64,000 nt of DNA from Epiperipatus broadwayi (GCA_028023455.1 JAQFVV010000142.1:167501-231500), one strand, 5' to 3'. Numbered from the stretch's first letter, positions 48,575 to 61,304 are shown. Notes: a model not told the origin generated them from the letters alone. Program-made: numbers and translations.

Positions 48575-49443
48575 CACCTGGGTCTCGTTTTACATGATAG
48601 ATAGGTTCCTTAGAAAACACACGCAAATGAAATCACGCAAAAATAGATATAACTTACATTGAAAAGGGGGGGGGTGATCTGTGATTTTTCAAAATTCAAG
48701 TAAAAGCAAAGCACCAACGTAAAATTACTTTAAAATTCGCACAAAAAAAAAAATAAGGAAATAAAATATGACTAATAAAAAATTTCAAATTTGAAAAAAA
48801 TTGATACAAGACGAACTTTTTTAAACTATAATATTAATTTTATTCAAAATAATATATTTTTATGCATAATTTACAGTACAGTAATTTACATTTTTTATAC
48901 ATATTTTAATTATTATGATTTTCTGGTGACAATGTAATTAGTAATTAATCTTTGAGATGATGATTTTATTAATTGTTTACGAAGCTCGCGATATCCAGAC
49001 ATACAACCATTTAGCTCTCATTGGAATTTAAGAGCATGTTAATGATTAGTGTCATTAATAAGAAAATAATAATTGATTACGTTCTTTTTTAAAAAGCAAA
49101 AAACAGAAGGTGATTTAAAATGCAAAATTAACACGCACAATGTTTGAACAAATTTACATTATAATATTGTAAAATTTAATATGTGTACACATAAAATGTG
49201 GAAATCATGATTTTAATTTCATTGTTGCATAAAATCTTACTATTATAAAGCACTGAAAATATTGAAATTACTAAGATGAAAGTCGAATTTCAATAATGTG
49301 CTATTACTTTCAATATAACGTAAGTGCACAAAATTTATTATTTAAAGTAATAGCACATTATCGGAAATTGACTTCCCATGAAACATGAATCGCATAACTT
49401 CAAAATCGTGTTAAATAAGTCCACGTAAAAAGAGACCCAGGTG
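48575..49443 (+). mobile_element. MITE with CACCTGGGTC ends, copy 3
   Basis: An 869 bp element from CACCTGGGTCTCGTTTTAC to the inverse AAAGAGACCCAGGTG, flanked by TA. It is the inverse of copy 2 over most of its length. Near the 3' end it has a hairpin of 16 bp arms, AATGTGCTATTACTTT (about 49296) and AAAGTAATAGCACATT (about 49345), conserved in copy 2. It contains CATTTTATACATATTTTAAT-type AT-rich filler and no transposase frame. Confidence 0.8.
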
Positions 49444-51000
49444 TATGTGACTGGAGTTGTAAATATTTTACGATTTGTTTTTTTTTTTTTGCAAATTAGT
49501 TCTAATTTTTTTTACATTTTGGCTTTTTATAATTATTGTGCGATCTCATATCTATTTTAAAGTTTTCAGATTTATATGTGTTGCTTTTAATTGCTATTAT
49601 AGTTATGTGACCAGAGTTCTAAATGTTTTTGCTTTTTTTATCACTTAGATGTGTCAGAAAACATGTTTAGTCATTTTTGAAATTCAAAATTGGAGGAGAT
49701 CGTGTACTAAAAGAGCACCGGAAAAGGTTTGATTGTAATCAAATACAACTTTTTGTTTTCTAATTATTTAATTTTGATTTGCACATAAAAATACTATAAA
49801 CTAATTCTTTTATTGTTTAACATAAGTAGTAATATAAAAAGTATTAGGAAATATATAAAATACTAAAGAATTAATAAAAAAAGTTTCAGAAAGATTGTCT
49901 ATATTTATAATATATATCTGAATGTGATTAAGTGATTTCCAACCTTTTTTTCAACGATTATAATTCTTATGTGGCAAAATAAAAAAGAGCTCAGAATTAT
50001 TTATTAATAGATAAAATCTTTGGAAAAAAATTTAAACAAATACATTTTTAATATATTAAAGTTAGTTTCATGGCAAATAATATAGTGTGCATGTGCTCCT
50101 ATATATTTAAAGCTTAAAAGAAAAAGTAGAAATGAGCACAGACAAAATTTACATATAATGATTTAAATAAAGTCAACGAAATAACTGAAATTTTGATTGA
50201 ATAATAATGTTAATTGATATTTACAGAAATACTGCGTATTATTTAAAATCAAACGTAAAACATCTCTATTTAATATTTTATTTAATCTAATTATCTCTCC
50301 TCACTATCTAATAATATTTTAAAAAGACCGTTAATATTGAAACAGAAAAAGAAAATACTTTTGCTAAACCTTCTACGTTTATAAATGAAAAACTACTTGG
50401 TAAAATATTTAATGAAAAGACCTCAATTCATGCACAATCTCAGTATTCTTTAAAACACAACAATTTATAGGCTACCATAGTTCTGAATAGGATAAATAAG
50501 ATTACATCAAATTTTGGTGGCGTATTTCCACAAAGAAGTTATTTGTGAATTGGAATTTTTTTAAAGATTGTAAATAGAATTATTGAATTGCTGATCCATA
50601 GGAATTCTCAACACTGAGAATTGTTACATAGTATATAAAAAAATTGGTTTAATTTTTATCTGTAAATATTAAAAATAAATAAATAATGTATATTCATATA
50701 TCATGTTTTTTTCAATTTGCATATTAACAGTTTTTTTTTTTTGTTGTTGTCTTTTAAAATATTTTAGCAAACAATTAAATTAGAAATTTTTTTTGTTAAA
50801 ACTATTCCCATGCATACATTGATTTATTAGAATAGAAATGAAATATAAAAATCTCATAAATTTTTTTTTTATCATATCCACATTATACACATATACAGTT
50901 ATCATATATAATTATAAACATTTTCAAACTTTATTGATCTAGATGTAAGAAGAAGAACTTTTCAAGATTAATCAAAGTTTAATTGATCATAGCATTTCCT
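49444..51000. other. AT-rich spacer
   Basis: Nothing recognised beyond T runs. Confidence 0.5.
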
Positions 51001-51510
51001 TTCCATATCACTTCAATACATTTTCTTTTCTCATCTATCTGTTATGCGTGCACAATCTCTTTCTTGGTTTTTGATAAACTCTTATAATTTAATTTAAAAC
51101 TAGTCATCTGTTCTAAAAATATGTCTACCCCAGCATCATTTTACCTTTTCGTTTTTCTAAATAATTCCATTAATGTGTTATTTTTTCCTTATTCACTATA
51201 TTTAACATTTAATGCCTTTTTGTTTATCCCAATATCTCTCTATACTTAACAGTGTAGTCTTAAGTCTCTTCATGACTTTTATATTATGCATCCAAATATC
51301 AGATCTATACTTACATCTTGGTAAAATACGTTTATTAAAACTTTTTCTTTTAAAATGAGATTTTTAAAAAAATATTGTTATCAAAAGTACCTCAATTGGG
51401 TTTAATTTTCCGTTAATATAATTAATTTCATTTATTACGTTTTCATTGTATTAATAATGTAACAAAGATATAGTTATTTGTTAGTTTATCATTCATTAGT
51501 ATAATTTTTT
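51000..51510 (-). pseudogene. Decayed RTE-like LINE fragment
   Basis: On the minus strand, KRILPRCKYRSDIWMHNIK is followed by VMKRLKTTLLSIERYWDKQK. This is the segment after the catalytic boxes of RTE-type reverse transcriptase (usually a Y-G-x-E-T-W motif, then the ERAMLG region). It is co-linear with 41600-41950 of the other relic. Frame-broken and truncated at both ends. Confidence 0.6.
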
Positions 51511-52885
51511 TTTTTCCATATATATATATATGCGTGTGTGAAAAAGATAAAATATTTTAAGTAGTTCAGTGGTGAGCATGTGCCAGTTCAATATCTTTCT
51601 AAAGAAAAGGCTACTTAAATGCTTAGAACTTTAAAAAGCTCCAAGTTTTACTTAAGGTTGAATATAATATTAAGAACTTTATAGTCTGGTAATGTCTTTA
51701 TAGATATTTTTTGTTTAATCATTTATTTATTTTTTTATTCCAGGTTTTAAAATGTATATAAAAAAAGATTATAAATTTTTGTTAAAGTTAGAAATAATTC
51801 TTTATTGTAATTTTTTTTAAATACATTTGGCTTAACCTATACTTACTTTGATATTGCATAAATATGAGAATAGAAACCTTTTATGAATTTAGTTTATATT
51901 TATTTTGAAAACAAATGCAGTTGTCATCCAAAACCGTCTGAAATTTATCTGTAACAACACTAAAAGCTTTCGAGTGAAAATGAAATAAATTTTTGCATTG
52001 TAGATATTGTTTGTCAAGAAATTAAAGTTATTTTAAAATGAATATAATATTGACTTTTTGGTAAAACATGTAATATGAAAATAAGTTTTTTTTTTTATAA
52101 AGTAAATTCATATGTCTTTGAAAGGATGTAACTTGATGAGATAAAACTATATTTTTTGACAAGAAGAATTCAATAAATTGATTTTTTAAAACTATATACG
52201 TATATATATAGTCTTAAGGAAGTAATTTCATTTATTTATTTATTTTTTAAAAAACAAAAACCATAAAAAACTTGTCAGCTAGCAATTACCAATTCAACTA
52301 CAAATAAAAGGCTTTTAGAATTAAGTTACACAATAACATGATATTTTTAATAATTGCAAGTAAATAAACCAGCTTGACAGCCATTTAGTTATGTAAAATT
52401 TTTGTAGCAAAAAACAATCATATTGTTTGTTTTACTCAAAATAAATTTATAAGCCAGTGATTCTAAAATAATTGTCCATAGATCTCTACATTTCCTAAGA
52501 ATGTTCCAGGTAGTCCATGAGTAATTAGTAAAAAAAAAAACAACACTATTTATTCAATTACCCCCTCTCCTCTCATTACTTGCTTGCTATTTAATATTCT
52601 TCAGAACATAATTTGACGCATAACATTATTTCAATCCATAATTTGTGTAAAATGTTCTGCTCATTATCTCCCTCCCCTTCGCCAAAAAAATATTCCCATT
52701 ATATTTCTCGTTATAAACTATAAGTAAAAGCTGTGTCTTTGTCTTTTTTTTTTTTTTTGTAGAAAAATATATATATATATTTATAAAATTGTTTTCATCG
52801 CATTTATGCCAATAAATATAATGCTTTTAAATCTTTTTCAGAGAGAAAATAACTTAGGAAATGTGTTTAAATTTCTATAATTAAT
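51511..52885. other. AT-rich spacer
   Basis: Short TA run near 51520, T runs, nothing else recognised. Confidence 0.5.
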
Positions 52886-52889
52886 TTAA

Positions 52890-53260
52890 CTTATCATCAT
52901 CATCATTAGCTAGTCGATACAGGCGAGTTCAGCAGATGAATTTGACGGTTTTTTTTAGGCTTTCTATTCAATTTTTCAAAAACTTATAACTCTTTTCTTT
53001 ATTATCAATCAATGCTCCCCCTCTCTTTTTTTTACACTTCATTAGATTAATCAACTTATTTTGTAATTTCTTCATTTCTAAGTCTACGACCATTAAAATA
53101 TATTAGACTTGTAATACCTTGAATATTACTATCCCATCTCCATTCACCAATATTATCATTTTTTAAACTTACTTCTCCATTCTTTTTTGAAATTATATCT
53201 CTGAAGTTTTCATTTTTTTTATTTCCTTCTAATTATTAAGTCTCTATATAAAACTACAAC
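52890..53260 (-). pseudogene. Possible LINE 3' end remnant
   Basis: A CATCATCATCAT run at 52894-52906 is the inverse of an ATG-repeat tail like that of the 41.4 kb LINE. Upstream on the minus strand the sequence is T/A-biased without clear motifs. The assignment rests on the tail only. Confidence 0.2.
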
Positions 53261-54399
53261 AGTGTCAAATGAAACATTTTATAAGCCTTTTTTCTTAAAA
53301 AAACGGTCCCTTTAATGAATTAGCAAGCAATGTTCCATTATTTTTGCCATTGGAATTTTCACTCAATTTCTAACATAAATGATGGAATAATTAAACACTC
53401 CATATTATCATGTTCTAGTTTTGGAAAAGCTATTGTGCACTATGCCATAAACCATGTCACAATAAGTCTCCTATCCCCCAACTTTATAGACATATTATTC
53501 TATTAATTACTCTCTAACCTACATAGCTTTTCAAACTTCAAATTTCATTTATTTTCTATTTTTTAGCATTATCTTGTCAATTCAGTAATTTTAAAATTCA
53601 ACCTATCATTGTAAAATCCTAACATAAAAATCCAAACCCACTTTTTTTTTTATAAAAACAAAAATCCTATTTCAATTAAATTTTTTACCTATTTTTCCAT
53701 AAATCCATTTTATCTCTATCTTTTTTTATTGTGAATAACTACATCATAGTAATAAGTGGAGTTTTTTTACAATCAGGTCTTGTAATTAAGCTGTCAATAT
53801 GCTTCATAGATCACAAACAATGGGTTGTTCTTTAGATATAGAGATTAACTGAGAATATCAAATAAACAGTTCCCAACCAAGAGTTTTTCCTGAGACATTG
53901 CAAGATAGTATGTTCCTTTATCAAAGATTAGATATTATATCTGATACAAACAGTCTTTTATGACTTCTTTTTTTTTTAGAGAAAGGTCCTATCTTTTTGA
54001 AACATTTATACTATTAGTTGCCTCCCAATACTAAATATAACAATGAGATTATGTATTTGTGTAGCTATATTTTCATTTTTTAATTCCACACATAGAATTT
54101 CTGACTCCATTTTCTTTTTTTAGCTCAACATTTTAAAAATTAAAAAAAGCAAACAAAGGAATAGGCTTATTAAGCCGGTGGAATTTGTGATTTGTGCTTG
54201 AGGCACTTTGGAAATTGAATTTGACACACAAATTTCATCAGGCCAAAATAGTATGTTTAGGTATCCATATTTTAATGATTCCCTTGCCTATCATGGAAGT
54301 AAAAATGATCTTTAAAATGTGGCTTAAAATGTCCTATCTTACACAAATTGGATAAGCTTGCCTTGTGGATTATTTATTAAAGTGATAGAAATTATAATC
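53261..54399. other. AT-rich spacer
   Basis: Possible decayed coding sequence on either strand, but no motif I can defend. Confidence 0.35.
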
Positions 54400-55330
54400 A
54401 TATGAGCTGTAATGGTAAAGTAAAAGACAGGAGAAGTACTAAAGATAAGTATTATAAATATATTTTTAAAAATACTCTTCAAAACCAAAATGGAGAATTA
54501 AGGAACACTCCAGGTTTAAGATTGATAAAGCTGCTTTTTGTGAAACTTAACTTTCAGTGGAAGTTTAATAGAACAAATGGATAAATAGAGTAAAACAGTA
54601 AAAGAAGAATGTATGGTATGGATTTTTGTCAAGCATAATTTATTATCTTTCTGTTCTTGGAATTCTTTATTGTTTTGATGAAAGCTATTGATGTTAAAAC
54701 TTATTTGTATCATGGTACTAGTGCTTATTTTATTAATTTTTATAAACTCAGAGAATTGAGAGAAAAAAGCCTTTATTTATTGCTGGATAATGTTATTACA
54801 TCAATATCATTAAAAAATTTTTTTCCTTAGAGATGTTAGGACAAATGGTAGACTTTGATCAAAAGTTGTTGGAAATAATAATTGAATGATCTAATGTTGT
54901 TTCAGTATTGTACAACATATGGAATGACTATCATATAAAATTTGTTTTAGATAAAAAATCTATTATAAAGAACTATAAATGTATCTAGGTTTAAAACTGT
55001 GACATTTAATAGATTGCATGATATGAATCAATTTCATGTTACATGGACACTTACAATTGTAGATTGTTGGATGGATCATAGATTAGTATGCTTCAGATTT
55101 ACGATGATAGTTGCATTAAAAAACAGATCTTATTTCAATAACAGTCACAAGAAAATTGATAATAATTCTTTAAAGATACCTATTATATGTATTAAATTTC
55201 AACATGTATTAAACATAAAAATTGCTAATTTGAACTTATAGGTCTGTCCATATTACTGAGGCATGAACTTCTCTTAAAGACAGTGTTATGGATACAAGTA
55301 AATCTGTTTTTGAATTCAATAATCATTGTT
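54400..55330 (+). pseudogene. Decayed RTE-like LINE endonuclease region
   Basis: The plus strand reads LHDMNQFHVTWTLTIVDCWM, with DCWMDHRLVCFRF next to it. This matches the last part of LINE apurinic-type endonucleases, where a T-W-x-H-P-R block precedes a conserved CWTDHRL motif containing the catalytic Asp-His. After it comes LKDSVMDTSKSVF, resembling the linker before the reverse transcriptase (usually RDTVY). No reverse transcriptase follows. It is on the opposite strand to the 41 kb and 51 kb relics, so it is a separate insertion. The 60-codon frame at 54402 may be its upstream part. Confidence 0.6.
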
Positions 55331-56990
55331 TTTTTTAAAAATAAATAATACTTTTTATTAAAATAAATATATTAATTACATTCATTCATTTAAATACAAG
55401 TCAAAATATACTTACACAAGTACAAATGTCATTTTACTAAACCCTGGCTACACTTTTATTTAGAAGACATTTTTTATAACATTTTATATATTTATATGCA
55501 ATTTTAAATGTAATATAAAATACGCTAATAATAATGACAACCGATTTTACCCTCTTTCTCTCTTTTTAATATATTTTTTTTAATTTGTTTTTTTTTTTTA
55601 AAATTCCCCTATAATGTTGCAAGCTTCCTAACTCCATAGATTAAATAATTAAATAATTTAGGAATATATATGTCATAATCTAAACCTTAAAAATATTTTT
55701 TTTAAACTACAAATTATTGAATTTTATGATGTATAATTTTTCATAAATCTAAATAACCATGTGTAGATTGTTTCTTATAAAACTCTGATTTGGGAAGTAT
55801 TTATGTGTATTATAATATTTCTTGTAAAAAAAGTTGATGAAATGATTAGTTAGTAACTTTTAGTAGTGTTTTAAATTCCAAGTTATTAATTCACTATATA
55901 AGTATTTATTACTTTCTTTTGAAGGATAATATTCATTAAGGCTGTAGCCTCAAGCACATGCATATAAAAATGCGATAGTAGGGACCTCTACAGGTCTTAA
56001 ACCACAAGCTTACTCTTTGGAAGAAAAGAGGAGAACCCCAAAGAGGGGAACCCCTTCTTTACTTCAACCTACTTTCTATTTAAATAGGTAAAGCTGAAGT
56101 GGTTCGATCTGACAGTGTGAAGCTATTCAATACTTCACTAATTAAGTCCACATTTCTTATTACACTACTGATAATTATGAGTGTTTTGTATGAATTGCAT
56201 TATGGATATTTTATATTATGGTTTTTCTCATACTATTAATTATTAGTTAACTTCAATTTCTTTGAAGTTCAAGTTAGTGTTATTCTTCATTCTTATCTCA
56301 CAGTTGCTTAATGATATAAAATTATTTATAACTATCTTTAACCTGATGTTTCCATTGTTAAGACTAATGATCCTCTGAATAGTTAACCAGTGTTTTCAGA
56401 GCATTTATATTGTAATTAAGTCAAACTAATATACAGATTTTATTCTGTGTTTTATAATAATCTCAATTAACTAAGTTTAAAAATTAATAAAGCTAAAAGG
56501 ATGGGTGATACCATTGCATTTTTATAATTTATTGATGCTTGTTTATTGGTTAAGATAGTTCAATGAAATTTGCAATTGCTTCCCTTTCAATTAAAAATTC
56601 ATATAACATTACAATACTAGCCAAAAAAACAAAACAACAACAACAACTAAACTTTACTAAAAATTTTCCACAATCATGGTTTTATCTATTAACAAATAGA
56701 CCTTTTCAAGTGAAATTCAGCTAAACATATCTATATATACCAAACAAAATAGCTTTCCCATCATTCACTTCAAAATCCAACTTTCTTTAGTATCAAAAAA
56801 AGTGAATGAGACTTTTAAGGATTGAAAGACTGTATATAATAGTTAATTACTGTTATATTTATTATTTTTATTGTTATTACAATAGTTTTTTAATTAATGG
56901 ACATTTTATTTGTGTGTGTGTATATATATATATATATATCAACACAGCTCCTCTGTGAGACAAACTAAGTCTAAATAGATGAAAAGGTCA
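55331..56990. other. Spacer with one odd GC-richer block at 55935-56115
   Basis: The block contains GGACCTCTACAGGTCTT, AGAGGAGAACCCCAAAGAGG and GTGGTTCGATCTGACAG. It has local inverted pairs (AAAGAGGGGAACCCC) and no open frame. It may be a structured RNA remnant or a SINE scrap; I cannot say. The rest is AT-rich, with a TA run at 56916-56938. Confidence 0.35.
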
Positions 56991-57009
56991 ATGTCTTATC
57001 AATAAATCA

Positions 57010-58378
57010 TAAAACTGTTAAGTATATTAAAATTCAGACCTATGAAAACGAGAAGCATAAAAGTAAAGCAATTTAGATCTTAATAGCCAATACATTAATG
57101 TAATTTCATACTAAATATCAAAGCAAGATTAATATAATAATCACTTTTAAATTTTAAAAAACTTACTGTAACTATATAATAAATAGAATCAGATGCAAGA
57201 GCTAACTGATATTCAAATGTAAAGTATATAAATTACTACAATGCTAAATCATTCTGACTATGCTATCCAGGAAACAGACGAAGTTTGAAATAATAGTGTA
57301 GATAAAAAGTCATCTCTTACCTATAAGCCATTAAGTTAAATATATTGAAATGCAGACTTTTATACACAATAAATACCAAAGTAAATCAGCTCAGATCTTA
57401 ATAGATAATAAATTAACATAATTATATATTAAACATCACATGATCACTATCTCATACTAGCACAATAATTGTTATTAAACAATCCAAAACAAAGCAAAAC
57501 TCTCCATATAGTAGTGCCATCTTGTGCTAACAAGAGCAATCAATGGATGCCAGAAGGCTTGTGCATAAAATCCCCATCTAGTGCCTACTCATCCAATATC
57601 CCCAGACTAGTTTCTGGCTTGTGGCCTTCATCAGTGAGGAGCCCTGGATCTGAGAGCACTGCACCTAGATCTTAGGATCTAATGCAACCCTCCAGCACCC
57701 ACCTTTTAACTCTATTTAACTACAAAACTATGAGAATGAAATTGAAAACACTATTAATATTTTTAAAGAGCCAAAGACACCAAAATGTATGGGTGCTGAA
57801 TTGAGTTCAGACCCATATGACTATATAAGCTATTGAGCTTGGATTGAAAATATTAATAGTGTTTTCAATTTCAATCTCATAGTTTTGTAGTTAAATAGAG
57901 TTAAAAGGTGGGTGCTGGAGGGTTGCATTAGATCCTAAGATCTAGGTGCAGTGCTCTCAGATCCAGGGCTCCTCACTGATGAAGGCCACAAGCCAGAAAC
58001 TAGTCTGGGGATATTGGATGATTAGGCACTAGATGGGGATTTTATGCACAAGCCTTCTGGCATCCATTGATTGCTCTTGTTAGCACAAGATGGCACTACT
58101 ATATGGAGAGTTTTGCTTTGTTTTGGATTGTTTAATAATTATATATTACATATCAAACTAATATTAATACAATAATCATTTTTAAACTTTGAAAAATTCT
58201 TAAGATAATTATATAATAAGCAGAATTTGATAATTTTCAAAGTTTAAAAATAATTATTGCATTAATCTTGTTTTGATATGGTAATATAAAATTATGATAA
58301 TTTATGAGCTATTAAGAATCTGAGAAAAAATATTTTTACATTTCTTGTATACTTAAGTCTGCATTTCAGCATATAGAA
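57010..58378. repeat. Outer compound foldback, three copies of one segment
   Basis: Segment P (57010-57180, with TTTAGATCTTAATAG and TTAATATAATAATCAC) recurs in direct orientation at 57330-57431 plus 58149-58225, split by the family A element. It recurs again inverted at 58225-58378 (TAATTATTGCATTAATCTTG to AAGTCTGCATTTCAG). The layout is P-x-P-P(inverted). The family A insertion therefore hit the middle copy, and the first copy gives the pre-insertion sequence. Confidence 0.7.
57418..58148 (-). mobile_element. Foldback retroposon-like element, family A, best copy
   Basis: Exact 14 bp repeats ATAATTATATATTA (57418-57431, 58135-58148) flank a 703 bp element. The arms are nearly identical over about 290 bp (57472-57763 and 57847-58134; for example CAAAACTCTCCATATAGTAG and its inverse). 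The loop is 83 nt and holds its own hairpin (ATGGGT...ACCCAT, TGAA...TTCA). A 40 nt tail lies on the left only; in retroposon orientation it reads GAGATAGTGATCATGTGAT at the 3' end. The arms pair across CTTAGATCTAGGTGCAGTGC. It has no coding capacity; the 68-codon frame at 57469 lies inside one arm. The single-stranded RNA would fold into a very long hairpin with a free 3' tail. Confidence 0.85.
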
Positions 58379-58385
58379 ATAAATA

Positions 58386-59349
58386 AGTAACGGCTTCATT
58401 ATTGCAATGATAGCTTTTTTATCTGTTAAGACTATAATCTAAACTTAAATTTGGCCAACTAAATTTGACAATTTTTTCTTTAATAAAAGATTAACAAGTA
58501 AAGAAGAAAAGATTGATGCTATTCTATAATAATAAAAAACAATGTAATGTTTATTGGTTGGGTATTCATGAAGACAAATACACATTTCTGATGATTGGAA
58601 AGACTCATGATAATTGGACAATATACCAACTATGTGGATGAAGAAAATATAAAATAAAACAATGAAAGAATGAAAAAGTGAAAGAGAAGAGAAAAATTAA
58701 CCCTATAATGCTGAACACCTAAATGATGTTTTGATAGACAATACTTAAAAATAAGATTATTTAAGCAATTCCTAGGTGGTCTAATAGACTGGCGAACTCG
58801 AGAGTTAAAACTCTATCTATATCAGTACCATCATATCACCTCCCGAACAGCTAATTAGGGGATTTAATGCTTCTACAAAAAGTGACGATTTATAGAAAAT
58901 TATTCATTAATAACAAATAATTTTTTATATAATTAAATTGACAATTTATTTTCGAATAAAAATAGTCCTAGACTGGAAATGGTTAGAATTGTATATTTTA
59001 TTTATTCAAATCTTTGGTCAATACTTTCGTTATTCTAAAAGTTAACTTTAGCATAAAGCATGCTTGAATAACTTGAAAAGTATTATAAATAATATAACGA
59101 CTATTTAAAAAAAAGTGTTTTTTTTGGTAGTTGTAGAACTTTAAAAAATTTTTTTTTGCTTAACGTACTTTTGTATAATTTCACTGTACTAAGCCTTTCT
59201 TCTTTTAAAATACAATAATACAAATGACATAATGCATTCACTCTTTTTTTTAATTTTATTTTATTTTTTTTGTTTGAAAACAAAAAACAACAAAAAAACT
59301 AATTTGATTTCAGAAAAAAAATCTGTCTATTATAAAGAAAAATAGCTTT
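58386..59349. other. AT-rich spacer
   Basis: A block at 58770-58855 (TAGTCTATTAGACCACC on the minus strand, with GAACTCGAGAGTTAAAACTC on the plus) is less AT-rich and has a small hairpin GAGTTAAAACTC. I could not fit a tRNA to it. Confidence 0.4.
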
Positions 59350-59472
59350 AAAATACGTCTTGCGTTGTTAGCCGAGAGGTATCGCAGCAGCCATGCAAGC
59401 AAGTAGTTGGCTGTTAGACGGGTGTGGGTCTGCGTCCCGGCAGATGCTATGACATATGAAAAAAAAAATACG
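59350..59472 (+). mobile_element. Minimal tRNA-derived SINE, copy 3
   Basis: The element (59358-59464) runs from TCTTGCGTTGTTAGCCGAGA (A box) through TGGGTCTGCGTCCCGG (B box, one base off) to GATGCTATGACATATG plus an A run. The flanks AAAATACG (59350-59357 and 59465-59472) are an 8 bp TSD, or longer if part of the A run belongs to it. Confidence 0.85.
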
Positions 59473-59601
59473 GCTTTGGATTTGTTTTTAATCTACCAGT
59501 AGCTAATCTAATTAATTGTTTAATATTGATCGGAGTATTGCCTTCTTTTTCACAATTCTTCCGTGAGATGCCATTAAACAGGTTTTTGCTCAGTAGTGGA
59601 T

Positions 59602-59703
59602 TATTTAAATATTTTACCTTATATATATATATATAGTTTTCAGATTTATTTGTATTTAAATATTTTACCTTATATATATATATATAGTTTTCAGATTTAT
59701 TTG
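59602..59703 (+). repeat. 51 bp tandem duplication containing a TA run
   Basis: Two identical units (59602-59652, 59653-59703), each TATTTAAATATTTTACC, a TA run, then TTTTCAGATTTATTTG. Confidence 0.9.
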
Positions 59704-59885
59704 TGTGTGAGTCATATCTGTTATTATGGGCAACAAAAATAGGCTACCAAATATAACTAAATTTTTTTTATTAATATGATTTCCACTGAAAATATTATCA
59801 GTGTTATAATGTATATGGATAAAGTCAACAAAACAATATTTACATTTTTTGCTTCTAAAACTCTTCATATTAGTATCCATGCAAG

Positions 59886-59917
<32 letters not shown>

Positions 59918-59918
59918 C

Positions 59919-60576
59919 AGTGAATAAATAAATCTTCCTCAGGTTATGAATTAAAAACACTCTAAATGTTGAACAAAGGATCAAGAATTGAATGAATCTA
60001 CCTATTCTTAGGAGCTCTGATATTTATAGGCATATTGGTAATTCAGAGTGAAATTAATTTATCAGCTAGATTGAATATGGCATGTAAGAATTATGAAACT
60101 CATAATCATTTATACAAGGCTGGAAACAATATCTCATTTTAACACCTTGATTGTAATAAATAAGATTAAATATGTAAAATTTAAATTAAAAATAGTCAAA
60201 GTATATGTGAATAATAGGAGTAAATCACTCTCTTCCAAGCTATAAATTAAAAGCATTCTAAATGTTGAATAAAGGATTAAGACTACAATGAATCTTATTT
60301 AATTTTTACAAACAAGATATTAAAAATGAGATGCTGTTTCTAACCTAGTAAAATGGTTTATGAGTTTAATAACTTTTAAATGCCATATTCCATCTGGCTG
60401 ATAAATTAATATCACTCTTGATTATTAACTATGTTGACAAAGGTATGCTTATAAGCATCAGAACTCATAATAATAGGTGAAGTCATTCTATTATTGATCC
60501 TTTGTTCAACATTTAGAGTGGTTTTAACATATAGTCTGGGAGAAGGTGATTTACTCCCTTTGTTTACATATACATT
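59919..60576. mobile_element. Compound foldback, outer-inner-outer-inverted design
   Basis: P (59919-60000: CACTCTAAATGTTGAACAAA) and Q (60000-60165: AATTTATCAGCTAGATTGAA, ATGAAACTCATAATCAT) are followed by P again (about 60205-60300: CATTCTAAATGTTGAATAAA). Then come Q inverted (60330-60480: CCATCTGGCTGATAAATTAA) and P inverted (60490-60576: TTTGTTCAACATTTAGAGTG). This is the same P-Q-P-Q(inverted)-P(inverted) order as at 21290-21963, with unrelated sequence. Non-coding. Confidence 0.7.
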
Positions 60577-60790
60577 AAGGTATGTTTAATTAAAATGCAA
60601 AATAGGGACTGGCTTCTATTCACTTTTAACATCTTGTGGAAGAATGTAATCATAAACATGTGGCCAAAGACATATGAAAATTATATATACGATTATGACA
60701 CAAGCATTGTATGTATACTTGGTCTATTTAATTAGTTTTATTCTCTGCCATAATGTTTGTCATATTACTAATAATGGCAGAATATCAAAG

Positions 60791-60793
<3 letters not shown>

Positions 60794-60867
<74 letters not shown>
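60794..60867. repeat. TA dinucleotide run
   Basis: A TA run with a CTTTA interruption. It is the insertion target of the LTR-like element, and a short TA run continues on the other side at 63054-63070. Confidence 0.9.
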
Positions 60868-60870
<3 letters not shown>

Positions 60871-61304
60871 AACGAGCACAGATGATGTTACATTGTGCTT
60901 TATTATTAAACAAGTTAAAATAAGAAGTTCACATTTAAAAATTTTCTTTAAGAATTAAAAATTGAAATTAAATATCATCTTAAACTCGTATATATTAAAT
61001 CGCACAGATAATGAAAAATTATTAAAATAAAACTTTATTAAAGAAAAAGTATTTTAAAACTAAATTTTAAAAAGATTTGGAGATAAAATTATATCTTTAA
61101 ATTTATCTTTAAATATATCTTTGATTTGGAAAACAGGTTAATTAATCAGAAATGGAAATGATAAATTTAATTAGTCAAATTGAAACCAGCCTTGGGCATT
61201 TAAATGTAAAAACATCGGTCAGATAGGAAAACAATAAAAACTTTTAGCAAATGAAATAAATCCATTGGGAAATCGAATCTCAATGAAAAGGATCATCACA
61301 TCGA

